Positions 8,676-16,638 of a stretch of DNA of 64,000 bases are shown piece after piece. A program made the position numbers and the translations under genes. Under the pieces are notes generated by a model. The model made no database searches and was not told the origin of the DNA. It was given only the letters and a program-made list of their open reading frames with translations. Location: positions 2,482,214-2,546,213 of the forward strand of contig NZ_BMHD01000001.1 in the NCBI RefSeq assembly GCF_014640535.1, given 5' to 3'. Positions within the stretch are counted from its first letter, which is position 1, and each line of letters begins with the position of its first letter. This stretch comes from Cnuibacter physcomitrellae (GTDB lineage Bacteria; Actinomycetota; Actinomycetes; Actinomycetales; Microbacteriaceae).

Positions 8676-9674
8676 TCAGCCTCTCTCTGCTGTGGTGGTT
8701 CTACGGGTCAGATGACGGATGGTGCTGAGGGTGAAGCGTCCGGACTGCAGCCAGACCGCGCCGAGGATGACGATCCCGGAGACGATGAGCTGGGCACCGG
8801 CGCCTGCTCCCAGCTGGACGAGCCAGGTGAGCAGGACGGCGAGGAGGACGACGCCGACGACCGTCTGGCCGATGCGTCCCTTTCCTCCGGTCAGGGCCAC
8901 GCCGCCGATCACGGCGGCGGCGATGGAGTTGAGGTCGAGGCTGCGCGACAGCCCCGCGTCGACGTAGCCGATGTATCCGGCGTTGATCAGCCCGGCGAGC
9001 ACGGCCGTGAGCGCGCTGGCGAGGTAGGCGCCGGTGACGATCCACCCGGTCGGGACCCCCGAGAGGCGGGCGGCACGGGGGTTCGCGCCGGTGGCGTACA
9101 CCCGACGGCCGAGGGTGGTGCGCACGAGCACGAGGCCGACGACCACGGCGAGGACGGCGAACACGACGGCCGGCACCGGGATGAAGTCGAACAGCCGGCC
9201 GATCCCCAGCCAGCGCATCGCGTCGGGGATGGCGCCGGACGGCGCACCACGGGTCCAGGCCACGATGATGCCCTGCACCAGCACGAAGGTCGCGAAGGTC
9301 GCGACGAAGGGGGGAACGCTCCGCAGCTGCACGAGGGCCGAGTTGGCGGCTCCGACGGCGAGGCCCGCGAGGACCGCGAGCACCACCGCCACGAGCAGCG
9401 CGCTGTCGTCGCCGTTCGTCGTCGTCGCCACGATCACCGTGGCCAGCGTCATCACGGCGCCGATCGACAGGTCGATCCCGCCCACGAGCAGGACGAGGGT
9501 CTGACCGATGGCCGTGACGCCGATGAGCCCGATCTGGAAGAGCACCAGACGCAGGACGTCGACGGTGAAGGACCCCGGGGTGGTGATCGCCGCCGCGACG
9601 AGCACGACGATCAGACCTGCCAGCGGTGCCAGCGTGCGCCCGCTGCGGGCGAGGAAGGCGGACGCGTTGCTCAT
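8676..9674 (-). CDS. Ribose-type ABC transporter permease (RbsC family), copy 2
   Basis: 332-aa polytopic permease starting MSNASAFLARSG at ATG 9674. That start overlaps the M20 gene stop by 4 bp, so it is preferred over longer in-frame extensions. It carries LVLLVGGIDLSIGAVM, VQLRSVPPFVATFATFV and IAAAVIGGVALTGGKG, the same landmarks as copy 1, but differs widely elsewhere. It lies 7 bp upstream of the binding-protein gene. Two dissimilar permeases with one double ATPase suggest a heterodimeric pore. Confidence 0.9.
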   Translation of the reverse strand: MSNASAFLARSGRTLAPLAGLIVVLVAAAITTPGSFTVDVLRLVLFQIGLIGVTAIGQTLVLLVGGIDLSIGAVMTLATVIVATTTNGDDSALLVAVVLAVLAGLAVGAANSALVQLRSVPPFVATFATFVLVQGIIVAWTRGAPSGAIPDAMRWLGIGRLFDFIPVPAVVFAVLAVVVGLVLVRTTLGRRVYATGANPRAARLSGVPTGWIVTGAYLASALTAVLAGLINAGYIGYVDAGLSRSLDLNSIAAAVIGGVALTGGKGRIGQTVVGVVLLAVLLTWLVQLGAGAGAQLIVSGIVILGAVWLQSGRFTLSTIRHLTRRTTTAERG

Positions 9675-10888
9675 GCCGACACCTCCACGCGCTCCGCGCA
9701 GAACGCCGAGACAAGCTCGCCGTAGAGCGGGACGGCCTGTCTCAGCGCGTCGACCGACACCCACTCGTCCGCCCCGTGGCACCGCGAGAGGAGCCCGGGG
9801 CCGAGAGCGGGGAGCGTGGGGATGCCGGCGCGATCGAACCAGGTCGCGTCGGTGGTGCCCGGGAAGGCGGCGAGCGGGGGTTCGACGCCGAGCGCGAGCA
9901 CCGAGGCGCGTCGCGCCGCCGCGACGACCGGATGCTCCGGATCGACGGACGTCGCCGCGAGGAAGTCGTTGGGTGCCGCGTCGAAGTCGATCTCGACGTC
10001 GGCGTCGCGGAGCCCCGGGTCGGCGGCCACCGCCGCCACGAACGCGTCCCGGATGTCCTCCTGGCGCATCCCCGGGAGGGTGCGGACCTCGGCGGCCGCC
10101 GAGATCGCGTCCGGCAGCACGCCGTAGCCGACGCCCCCGGAGAATCGCAGCGCGGGGTTGATCGTCGCCTGCCAGTCGACGAGCCCTGCGGTGTTCTCCG
10201 GGATGACCAGCTCGGCGCGGTCGGCGATGGCGACCAGGGCTCGAGCGGCGTCGACGCCGGCGTTGCGCGTGCCGAGGAGCCCGGAGAGGCTCGAGTGGCC
10301 CTGACGGGCCGACGCCGTGACGAGCATCCGGGCGATGCCGTGGCTCACCAGATGGAGTCGGTCCCAGTCGTCGTGGATGCCGCCGGGCTCGCCGATGACG
10401 ACCGCGTCGGCCTCGAGGTCGAGGGTCTGACAGAGGTGCTGGGCGCCGTACTCGGCGCCGTTCTCCTCGTCGGCGACGAGAGCGAGGGTCACGCGACCGG
10501 ACGCCGGCTCCTGGTCGCCCACCAGCCCGGCGACGGCGAGCATCATCGCGGCGATCGCACCCTTCATGTCCGCTGAGCCGAGACCGTAGAGCCGGTCCCC
10601 GTCCACATCCGCGGCGAGCGGGTCCACCGTCCAGACGGCGTCGCCGACCGGCTTGGTGTCGATGTGGCCCGCCAGCACGAGGTGACGGCCGCCGGGGCCG
10701 AAGTCGATCGTCGACACGAGGTTCGGCCGATCGGCGGTCTTGGCGACGGTGCGGGGGAAGGGCAGGCCGAGATCGAGCATCGCATCCGTGATGACGGCGG
10801 CGACGGCGCGCTCGTTGCCTCCCGGGTTCGGGCTCGGCACGCGGATGAGCCGCTGGGCGAGCTCGACCACGTCGGTGGGACGGCTCAT
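9671..10888 (-). CDS. M20-family metallohydrolase (ArgE/DapE-like deacylase)
   Basis: 405-aa zinc aminoacylase-fold protein. LAGHIDTKP (His75 metal ligand, Asp77), GLGSADMKGA (bridging Asp), ADEENGAEYG (catalytic Glu pair) and a late SRCHGADEWV with the last His ligand are all present, as is a dimerisation insert with VSHGIARMLV. Relatives remove N-acyl groups from amino acids (acetylornithine, succinyl-diaminopimelate). In this operon it probably deacylates the imported compound before transamination. It overlaps both neighbours by 4 bp, so it is translationally coupled to the transporter and to the split-barrel protein. Confidence 0.88.
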   Translation of the reverse strand: MSRPTDVVELAQRLIRVPSPNPGGNERAVAAVITDAMLDLGLPFPRTVAKTADRPNLVSTIDFGPGGRHLVLAGHIDTKPVGDAVWTVDPLAADVDGDRLYGLGSADMKGAIAAMMLAVAGLVGDQEPASGRVTLALVADEENGAEYGAQHLCQTLDLEADAVVIGEPGGIHDDWDRLHLVSHGIARMLVTASARQGHSSLSGLLGTRNAGVDAARALVAIADRAELVIPENTAGLVDWQATINPALRFSGGVGYGVLPDAISAAAEVRTLPGMRQEDIRDAFVAAVAADPGLRDADVEIDFDAAPNDFLAATSVDPEHPVVAAARRASVLALGVEPPLAAFPGTTDATWFDRAGIPTLPALGPGLLSRCHGADEWVSVDALRQAVPLYGELVSAFCAERVEVSA

Positions 10889-11352
10889 TTGTAGCGACCC
10901 GCCCAGTCGTTGCCCTGCCAGGTCTGCATCTTCACCGGATCCAGGCGGATGAGCCACCGCGGCTTGTCGAGAGTGGGCTCGAGATACTTGACGCCGTTCT
11001 CGCCGAGGTAGCGCACCGACATCCGCTCGGCCACGGGAACCCACGCTCCGCCGACGTTGGGCTCCTCGACGATGACCGCCCGGAACTGTCCGGTGACCTT
11101 GCGCTGGGCGCCGGACTCGTCGATCGTGAGCGCGCAGCGCTCGTCGTTCTGCAGGAAGCGCGCCCAGGCCGACTTCTGGCGGGCGACGAGCCAGAACGCA
11201 CCCTCGCGCCACTCGTGCCACATCGGGACGGCGTAGGGCCAGCCCTCGAGGTCGAGGCAGGCCAGGCGGGCGATCTGCGGCTCCTCGAGGAACGCCTCGA
11301 TCGCCTCGTCGTCGAGGGCGCCGACCTTGCCGCGCCAGCTCTCGTCAGTCAT
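10885..11352 (-). CDS. Pyridoxamine-5'-phosphate-oxidase-like split-barrel protein
   Basis: 155-aa flavin/deazaflavin-binding split-barrel protein. Hallmarks are IARLACLDLEGWPYAVPMWHEW for the first strands, then FLQNDERCALTID and the GQFRAVIVEE strand. Family members use FMN, F420H2 or heme; the cofactor cannot be read from the sequence. Co-transcription with fgd at the distal end of the operon makes F420H2 an attractive electron donor. It overlaps M20 by 4 bp and the IclR gene by 8 bp. Confidence 0.75.
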   Translation of the reverse strand: MTDESWRGKVGALDDEAIEAFLEEPQIARLACLDLEGWPYAVPMWHEWREGAFWLVARQKSAWARFLQNDERCALTIDESGAQRKVTGQFRAVIVEEPNVGGAWVPVAERMSVRYLGENGVKYLEPTLDKPRWLIRLDPVKMQTWQGNDWAGRYK

Positions 11353-12226
11353 CGGTGTCTCCCTTCGTGGCGGCGAGCTGGGCCTCCGGCTCGTCCGCGG
11401 ATGCCTCGGTCGTCGCGGTCGCGGCGCGGTCGCGGTATCCCAGTCGCGCCGACAGCTCGGACGTCGCGGCGACGACGGTGGGCGCGAACTCGAGCACGTC
11501 CTCCCGCGTGAACCGGTAGGCCGGCGCCGACACCGAGATGGCGGCGATCACGTTCCCGAGGTGGTCGCGCACGGGTGCCGCCACGCAGCGCACGCCCTCC
11601 TCGTTCTCGATCTCGTCGATCGAGTAGCCGCGCTCCGCGATGGCGTCGAGCTCGGCGGCGAGCGCGTCGCGATCGGTGATCGTGTTCGGCGTGCGACGCT
11701 CGAGCTCGCCGTCGCCCAGCAGCTCCGCCCGCTCGGCGGGGGTGCGGAAGGCGAGGATCGCCTTGCCGATGCCCGTGCAGTGGAGCGGGTTGCGAGCACC
11801 GATCCGTGCCGCGGGCCGCACCGGCTGCGGGCTGTTGACGGCGGAGATGTAGAGCACCGAGCTCCGGTCGAGCACGCCGAGGTAGGACGTCTCGTCGCTC
11901 TTGTCCACCAGGCCCTCGATGATGTCGAACGCCTGACGGGTGAGGTCGAGGCCGTCGAGGAAGGCCTGGCCCCACGCGGCGACCCGGGGACCCAGCTCGT
12001 ACAGTCCGCGCGACTCGATGCGGAGGACGTCGAGCTCGACGAGCGACTCGAGCAGACGGACCGCGGTGGGGCGGGGGAGGCCGCTCGCCTCGACGAGGTC
12101 GACCTGGCGCAGGGGCTTCGCGCTGGCAGCGACGATGTCGACCAGGGCGATCCCCTTCACGAGACCCTTCGCGGATCCCGCGGAAATGGACGTGGCGTCC
12201 ATACTGCTTTTGGGCATGACGTCCAC
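11345..12226 (-). CDS. IclR-family transcriptional regulator, first gene of the catabolic operon
   Basis: 293-aa regulator with an N-terminal winged HTH (about residues 20-85: PLRQVDLVEASGLPRPTAVR recognition region) and a C-terminal IclR effector-binding domain (LHCTGIGKAILA, EEGVRCVAAPVRDH, AISVSAP). It is the promoter-proximal gene of the eleven genes behind it and probably controls the operon and itself. Three starts are possible: GTG 12226, ATG 12217 and ATG 12202. None has a strong Shine-Dalgarno. The 12202 start leaves a full-length domain and would free the perfect palindrome at 12186-12202 to be partly outside the coding region. Confidence 0.88.
   Translation of the reverse strand: MDVMPKSSMDATSISAGSAKGLVKGIALVDIVAASAKPLRQVDLVEASGLPRPTAVRLLESLVELDVLRIESRGLYELGPRVAAWGQAFLDGLDLTRQAFDIIEGLVDKSDETSYLGVLDRSSVLYISAVNSPQPVRPAARIGARNPLHCTGIGKAILAFRTPAERAELLGDGELERRTPNTITDRDALAAELDAIAERGYSIDEIENEEGVRCVAAPVRDHLGNVIAAISVSAPAYRFTREDVLEFAPTVVAATSELSARLGYRDRAATATTEASADEPEAQLAATKGDTDD
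12186..12202. promoter_or_regulatory. Candidate IclR operator at the regulator's own start
   Basis: Perfect palindrome ATGGACG-TGG-CGTCCAT. A further TGGACGTC lies a few bases upstream in the gene direction (12217-12226), and a CGAA-TGT-TTCG palindrome is at 12258-12268. IclR proteins bind short inverted repeats of the TGGAnnnnnTCCA type near their own starts. The palindrome overlaps codons of the longer reading-frame options, so binding here would block transcription or initiation. Assignment to this regulator is inferred from form and position. Confidence 0.35.
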
Positions 12227-12342
12227 TTTGGAGCACGGAGATGTCGCGGATCAACCCCGAATGTTTCGATCGTGTTACTTCTGCGGCCTTCCTGGGCCCG
12301 CGGGATCGGCTATCCGCGTGTGCGCAGCCGCGCACGCGCGCG

Positions 12343-13203
12343 TCACGTCAGGGTGCGCTCCCGGATGGCGGTGGCGAGCGCCCGGACCGGCTCCACCGGC
12401 GCGATCGGGTTCTCGAGCAGCGTGAACTCGACGTCGCCGATCGGGGGGAGGCCGAGCCGCGGCCCGACCTGCACGAGGTCGCCCGGGATGAGGCGGCTCG
12501 GGAGCGCCGCGAAGCCGAGACCGGCGCGCACGGCCGCGAGCACGCCGTTGACCTCGCGGGTGTTGCAGGTGATCCGCCACGTGCGCCCGGCGCCCTCGAG
12601 CGCGCGGATGGCGAGCCGACGGCTGATGCTCGGCGCGTGGTACGTGACGAGCGGCACCGGCGCGCCCTCCGCGATCGCGGCACCCTCCTCGCCCGCCCAC
12701 ACCAGCTCGTCGCGCTGCACCACGGTGCCGTACTCGGGCAGGCCGCTCTCGTCTCCGGGCACCTGCTTGACGAGGATGAGGTCGAGATGGCCGCCCTTGA
12801 GCCTCCGGTACAGCGGCCAGCTCTGCCCGACGGTGAGCTCGAGGTTGATCTGCGGGTACAGCCGCCGGAAGTGCCGCAGGATGCGCGGCAGCTGGGTCTG
12901 CGCGAGGTCGTCGGCCGCGCCGAAGCGGAGCCGTCCCCGCATCGCCGAGCCGCTGAAGTACCCGTCGGCTGCGGCGTGCGCGGCGAGGATCGTCCTGGCG
13001 AAGCCCGCGAGCGCCTCGCCGTTGTCGGTGAGCGCGACCTCCCTGGTGTCGCGCGCCACCAGCATCCGGCCCGTGGCCTGCTCGAGCTTGCGGATGTGCT
13101 GGCTCACGGTGGGCTGGCTGATGCCGAGCTGCGCCGCCGCCCGCGTGAAGCTGCCGGTCTCGGCGACGGCGAGGAAGCTCCTCAGCATGACGGGATCGAG
13201 CAC
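12343..13203 (-). CDS. LysR-family transcriptional regulator
   Basis: 286-aa regulator. The N-terminal winged HTH contains FLAVAETGSFTRAAAQLGIS followed by QPTVSQHIRKLE. The remainder is the two-lobed effector domain (LRFGAADDLAQTQLPRILRH...). The GTG start at 13203 has a clear AGGAGG 4 nt upstream in its own strand. It diverges from the MFS exporter gene (86-bp gap), the usual arrangement for a LysR activator or repressor of its neighbour. The effector cannot be predicted. Confidence 0.92.
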   Translation of the reverse strand: MLDPVMLRSFLAVAETGSFTRAAAQLGISQPTVSQHIRKLEQATGRMLVARDTREVALTDNGEALAGFARTILAAHAAADGYFSGSAMRGRLRFGAADDLAQTQLPRILRHFRRLYPQINLELTVGQSWPLYRRLKGGHLDLILVKQVPGDESGLPEYGTVVQRDELVWAGEEGAAIAEGAPVPLVTYHAPSISRRLAIRALEGAGRTWRITCNTREVNGVLAAVRAGLGFAALPSRLIPGDLVQVGPRLGLPPIGDVEFTLLENPIAPVEPVRALATAIRERTLT

Positions 13204-13230
13204 GGCGCCTCCTCATTACGAAACGTGATG

Positions 13231-13255
13231 GGAATAATAGCCCCTATCCGGTTCC
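13231..13255. promoter_or_regulatory. Candidate LysR operator in the divergent promoter region
   Basis: The 86-bp gap between the LysR gene and the MFS gene holds the inverted repeat ATAG-CCC-CTAT (13237-13247), flanked by GGAA (13231-13234) and TTCC (13252-13255). LysR regulators usually bind imperfect dyads in such gaps. The dyad is visible; the assignment is inference. Confidence 0.3.
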
Positions 13256-13289
13256 GCAATGGATACGGCGAGCGTAGCGTCGAAGGATC

Positions 13290-14579
13290 GTGACGACCGC
13301 AGCTCCACCCTCCCCGCCCACCGAACCCATCGCCGTCCTCTCCTCCTCGCCGCCCTGGCGCCAGACCTTCGTCTCCCTCGGGGTGCGCAACTACCGTCTC
13401 TTCGCCTCCGCGAACCTCATCGCCATGTCGGCCGTGTGGATGCAGCGGATCGCGCAGGACTGGCTCGCCCTCGAGCTCACCGGCTCCACGGCCGCGGTCG
13501 GCGCGATGTCGGCCCTGCAGTTCGGCCCGATGCTGCTGTTCGGCCTGCTCGGGGGGCTCATCGTCGACCGGTACCGCACCCGGACGCTGCTCGTCATCAC
13601 CCAGAGCCTCTCGTTCCTGACGAGCGCCGTGCTCGCCGTCGTCGTGCTCCTCGGGGTCGCTCAGATCTGGCACGTCTTCGCCGCCGCCCTGGTGCTGGGA
13701 TTCGTCACCGTGGTCGACAACCCGGCGAGGCAGGTCTTCACCGGCCAGCTGGTCGGACCGCGCCTGCTGCCCAACGCGATCAGCCTGAACTCGTCCGGCT
13801 TCCAGCTGGGCGGCATCATCGGCCCCGCCGCGAGCGCCGTGCTGCTGGTCAGCGTGGGCGCCGGCTGGTCGTTCGCGATCAACGCGCTCGCCTGCGCGTC
13901 GACCGTGGTGGCCCTCACCCGGCTCCGCAGCTCCGAGATGCACCCTGTGCCGAGGGCGCCGCGGCGCAGGGGACAGCTGATCGAGGGCCTGCGGTACGCC
14001 GCGGCGAAGCCCGCCATCCTCTGGACCATCGTCATCATGGGTGTGCTGGCGGTGTTCTCGCAGAACCTCCCCGTGCTCCTCGCCGGCTTCGCCGACCACG
14101 TCTTCGGCACCGGAGCGGGCGGCTACGGCGCGTTCAACACCCTGGTCGCGGTGGGCGCACTCACCGGGGCGATCCTCTCGACCCGTCGACGCACGGTGCG
14201 GCTGCGGACCGTCGTCCTGTGCGCCCTGGGATACGCGGCGGCGCAGTCCCTCACCGCGCTCCTGCCGACGGAGACGGCGTTCGGCGCCGGTCTCGTCGTC
14301 ACCGGTCTGGGCTGGCTGCTCTTCATCACCTGTGCGAACACGCTCGTCCAGATGTCGTCGAACGCCGCCATCCGCGGACGCGTGATGGCCCTCTACGTGC
14401 TGGTGCTCCTCGGCGGCCAGGCCCTGGGCGGACCGATCATGGGACAGGTCGTCGAGAACGTGGGCGCGAGGGCCGGGATGCTGCTCTCGGGCGCCGTCCC
14501 CGTCGTGGTCATCGGCGTCATCGGGCTCGTCCTCGCGCGTCGGAGCCGATCACCGCGCGGCAGGATCGCGGGCGGCTGA
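13290..14579 (+). CDS. MFS exporter (DHA3/EntS-like)
   Basis: 429-aa transporter with 11-12 predicted transmembrane helices and the DHA3-type N terminus NYRLFASANLIAMSAVWMQRIAQDWLAL, the loop GLIVDRYRTRTLL (motif-A-like), and a VDNPARQVFTGQLVGP segment typical of this MFS subgroup of drug and siderophore exporters. The GTG start at 13290 follows GAAGGA at short spacing. It is regulated in all likelihood by the divergent LysR protein. The substrate is unknown. It precedes the phosphopantetheinyl transferase gene by 30 bp in the same direction, so the two may be co-transcribed. Confidence 0.9.
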   Translation: MTTAAPPSPPTEPIAVLSSSPPWRQTFVSLGVRNYRLFASANLIAMSAVWMQRIAQDWLALELTGSTAAVGAMSALQFGPMLLFGLLGGLIVDRYRTRTLLVITQSLSFLTSAVLAVVVLLGVAQIWHVFAAALVLGFVTVVDNPARQVFTGQLVGPRLLPNAISLNSSGFQLGGIIGPAASAVLLVSVGAGWSFAINALACASTVVALTRLRSSEMHPVPRAPRRRGQLIEGLRYAAAKPAILWTIVIMGVLAVFSQNLPVLLAGFADHVFGTGAGGYGAFNTLVAVGALTGAILSTRRRTVRLRTVVLCALGYAAAQSLTALLPTETAFGAGLVVTGLGWLLFITCANTLVQMSSNAAIRGRVMALYVLVLLGGQALGGPIMGQVVENVGARAGMLLSGAVPVVVIGVIGLVLARRSRSPRGRIAGG

Positions 14580-14609
14580 CGTTCACCTGGAGGACACCCT
14601 CGCGCGCTA

Positions 14610-15359
14610 GTGTCGCTCGCGATGACGCCTCAGGTGCATGTCCGCTGGGTTCCTCTCCCCTCGGGGGAGGACCTCGGGGGGATGCTGTCCCTGCTCACCG
14701 AGGAGGAGCGCGGCCGTCACCACGCGATGAGCGACCAGGAGGCCGCTCGTCGGTTCGTCACCGGACGCGTCGCGGTGAGAAGGCTGGCGGCCGAGCTCGC
14801 CGATCCGCCCGTCGATGCCGCCGACGTCACCGTGTGGGCGATCTGCTCGCACTGCGGGGGTCCGCATGGCCGGCCGAACGTCGACGTGGCGCGCCCGAAG
14901 GGCCGTCGGCTCAGCGTGAGCATCGCGCACTGCTCGGCCGGCGTCGCCGTCGCGGCGAGCTGGAGCGGGCTGGTCGGCATCGACGTGGAGCCCGTCGACA
15001 CGTCGGTCGAGGCGGTCTCGGCCATCGCGGCCCTGGTCCCGCCCACCTCGCGCCCCGCCGGTCGGACGTGGGATCCGGTGCAGCACTGGACACGCCTCGA
15101 ATCGGTGCTGAAGGCCGACGGGCGCGGCCTCACCGTCGACCCGTCCTCGGTGCTCATCACCGCGCAGGAGGGCGCCATCTCGGCGACGATCGGATCCGAC
15201 CCGGAGGCACCGCGCTACGCTCTGGCGGACGTGCGACTCGATCGCCGAGTCCGAGCCAGCGTCGCGATCGCGCCGCGCAAGACGAGCAGGAAGCGAGTGG
15301 TCCCGGTGGTGAGCTGGCGGAGCCTGGAGCTCACCACAACGGCAGGGCAGGGCGACTGA
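14610..15359 (+). CDS. 4'-phosphopantetheinyl transferase (Sfp type)
   Basis: 249-aa protein that would transfer phosphopantetheine from CoA to carrier-protein serines. It has the family landmarks FVTGRVAVRRLAAEL, CSHCGGPHGRPNV, LSVSIAHCSAGVAVAAS, the Mg-binding GLVGIDVEP and a W(T)RLESVLKADGRGL stretch where WxxKEA is expected; the usual Lys is replaced by Arg-Leu, a mild divergence. GTG 14610 gives this length; ATG 14622 is an alternative. The gene converges with the M1 peptidase gene (29-bp tail overlap) and lies next to the carrier-domain synthetase at 16635-20651, its obvious substrate. Confidence 0.85.
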   Translation: MSLAMTPQVHVRWVPLPSGEDLGGMLSLLTEEERGRHHAMSDQEAARRFVTGRVAVRRLAAELADPPVDAADVTVWAICSHCGGPHGRPNVDVARPKGRRLSVSIAHCSAGVAVAASWSGLVGIDVEPVDTSVEAVSAIAALVPPTSRPAGRTWDPVQHWTRLESVLKADGRGLTVDPSSVLITAQEGAISATIGSDPEAPRYALADVRLDRRVRASVAIAPRKTSRKRVVPVVSWRSLELTTTAGQGD

Positions 15360-16638
15360 GCCACTCGTCGAACAGCGCCCGCAGCTGATCGCCCGACACC
15401 TCCTCGGCGAGCCGGACGAACGCCTCGGTCTCGGCCACGCCGTGCCGGTGCTCCGTCGTCCACCGTCGCAGCAGCCCGAAGAAGTCGTCGTCGCCCAGGC
15501 GTCTGCGCAGCTGGTGGAGCGTCAGAGCGCCGCGCTTGTAGACCCGGTCGTCGAACATCGAGGCCGAGCCCGGGTCGCCGATCACGATGTCCTCGGGTGC
15601 GGCGCGCAACCTGTCGTAGTGCTGCCGGGCGAGCACGTCGGCCGAGGCGCCGCCGCGCTCCTCCGACCAGAGCCACTCCGCGTAGCAGGCGAAGCCCTCG
15701 TTGAGCCAGATGTGCCGCCACGACGACAGCCCGACGCTGTTGCCGAACCACTGGTGGGCGAGCTCGTGCGCGATGAGGCGCTCGGAGCCGTGCTCGCCGT
15801 CGACGTGGTTCTCGCCGAACACCGCCATCGCCTGCGCCTCGAGCGGGATCTCCAGGGTGTCGTGGGTGATCACCACGCCGTACCGGTCGAACGGATAGGG
15901 CCCGAAGGCCTTGGAGAAGTAGGAGATCATCTTGTCGAGGCGGCCGAAGTCCTTCGCCCGCCGCTTCTCGAGCTCGAGCGGGTACGCGTAGTCGACGGGC
16001 ACCTTCTTCCCCTCGGTCCGGCGCGCGTACCGACCCACCTGGACCGTCGCGAGGTAGGCCGCGGTGGGCGCCTCCTGGTCGTAGACCCAGGTGGTCCGAC
16101 CGCTCCGCGTCGACGTCTTCGTCAGCTCGCCGCTGCAGACGACGGCGTAGTCCTCCTCGGCGGTGAAACGGATGCGGTAGGTCGCCTTGTCGCCGGGTCG
16201 GTCGTTGCAGGGGAACCACGTCGACGAGCCCATGGGCTGCGACGCGACCAGGACGCCGTCTGCGAGCTCCTCCCACCCGATCGGACCCCACGGGCTCCGC
16301 CGTGGACCCGGACGACCCGCGTACTCGATCTCCAGGGTGAAGGCCTTGCCCGCCGGGATGGTGGCCGGCGACCTCACGGCGAGCTTGTGCCCGACGTGCG
16401 ACACCCCCTGCACGCGCTTCCCGTCGAGCTTCACCTTCGACGCCTTGAGCTTCGACAGGTCGAGCTCGATGCGGTCCAGGTCGACCATCGCGACGGCCTC
16501 GATCACGGCGACCCCGTCGAGGCGGTTGGTGGGCACCCGGTAGTCGAGGTCGAGGTCGTACGAGGACACCCGGTACGACCAGGTCCCCACACCCGGGGTG
16601 TAGGGATCCCCTGAGAACGCGACTCCGCGCCCCGTCAT
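15331..16638 (-). CDS. M1-family zinc aminopeptidase
   Basis: 435-aa gluzincin metallopeptidase. Zinc site HELAHQWFGN (His291, Glu292, His295) with Glu314 in WLNEGFACYAEW; the exopeptidase-motif region reads LEAQAMAVFGEN, as in short actinobacterial M1 enzymes. No signal peptide is visible. The ATG at 16638 overlaps the stop of the poly(amino acid) synthetase by 4 bp, so the two are translationally coupled. In Streptomyces albulus the enzyme that degrades epsilon-poly-lysine is a zinc aminopeptidase. This gene could therefore trim or degrade the polymer made by its partner, for self-protection or turnover; that role is inference. Confidence 0.88.
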   Translation of the reverse strand: MTGRGVAFSGDPYTPGVGTWSYRVSSYDLDLDYRVPTNRLDGVAVIEAVAMVDLDRIELDLSKLKASKVKLDGKRVQGVSHVGHKLAVRSPATIPAGKAFTLEIEYAGRPGPRRSPWGPIGWEELADGVLVASQPMGSSTWFPCNDRPGDKATYRIRFTAEEDYAVVCSGELTKTSTRSGRTTWVYDQEAPTAAYLATVQVGRYARRTEGKKVPVDYAYPLELEKRRAKDFGRLDKMISYFSKAFGPYPFDRYGVVITHDTLEIPLEAQAMAVFGENHVDGEHGSERLIAHELAHQWFGNSVGLSSWRHIWLNEGFACYAEWLWSEERGGASADVLARQHYDRLRAAPEDIVIGDPGSASMFDDRVYKRGALTLHQLRRRLGDDDFFGLLRRWTTEHRHGVAETEAFVRLAEEVSGDQLRALFDEWLSRPALPLW

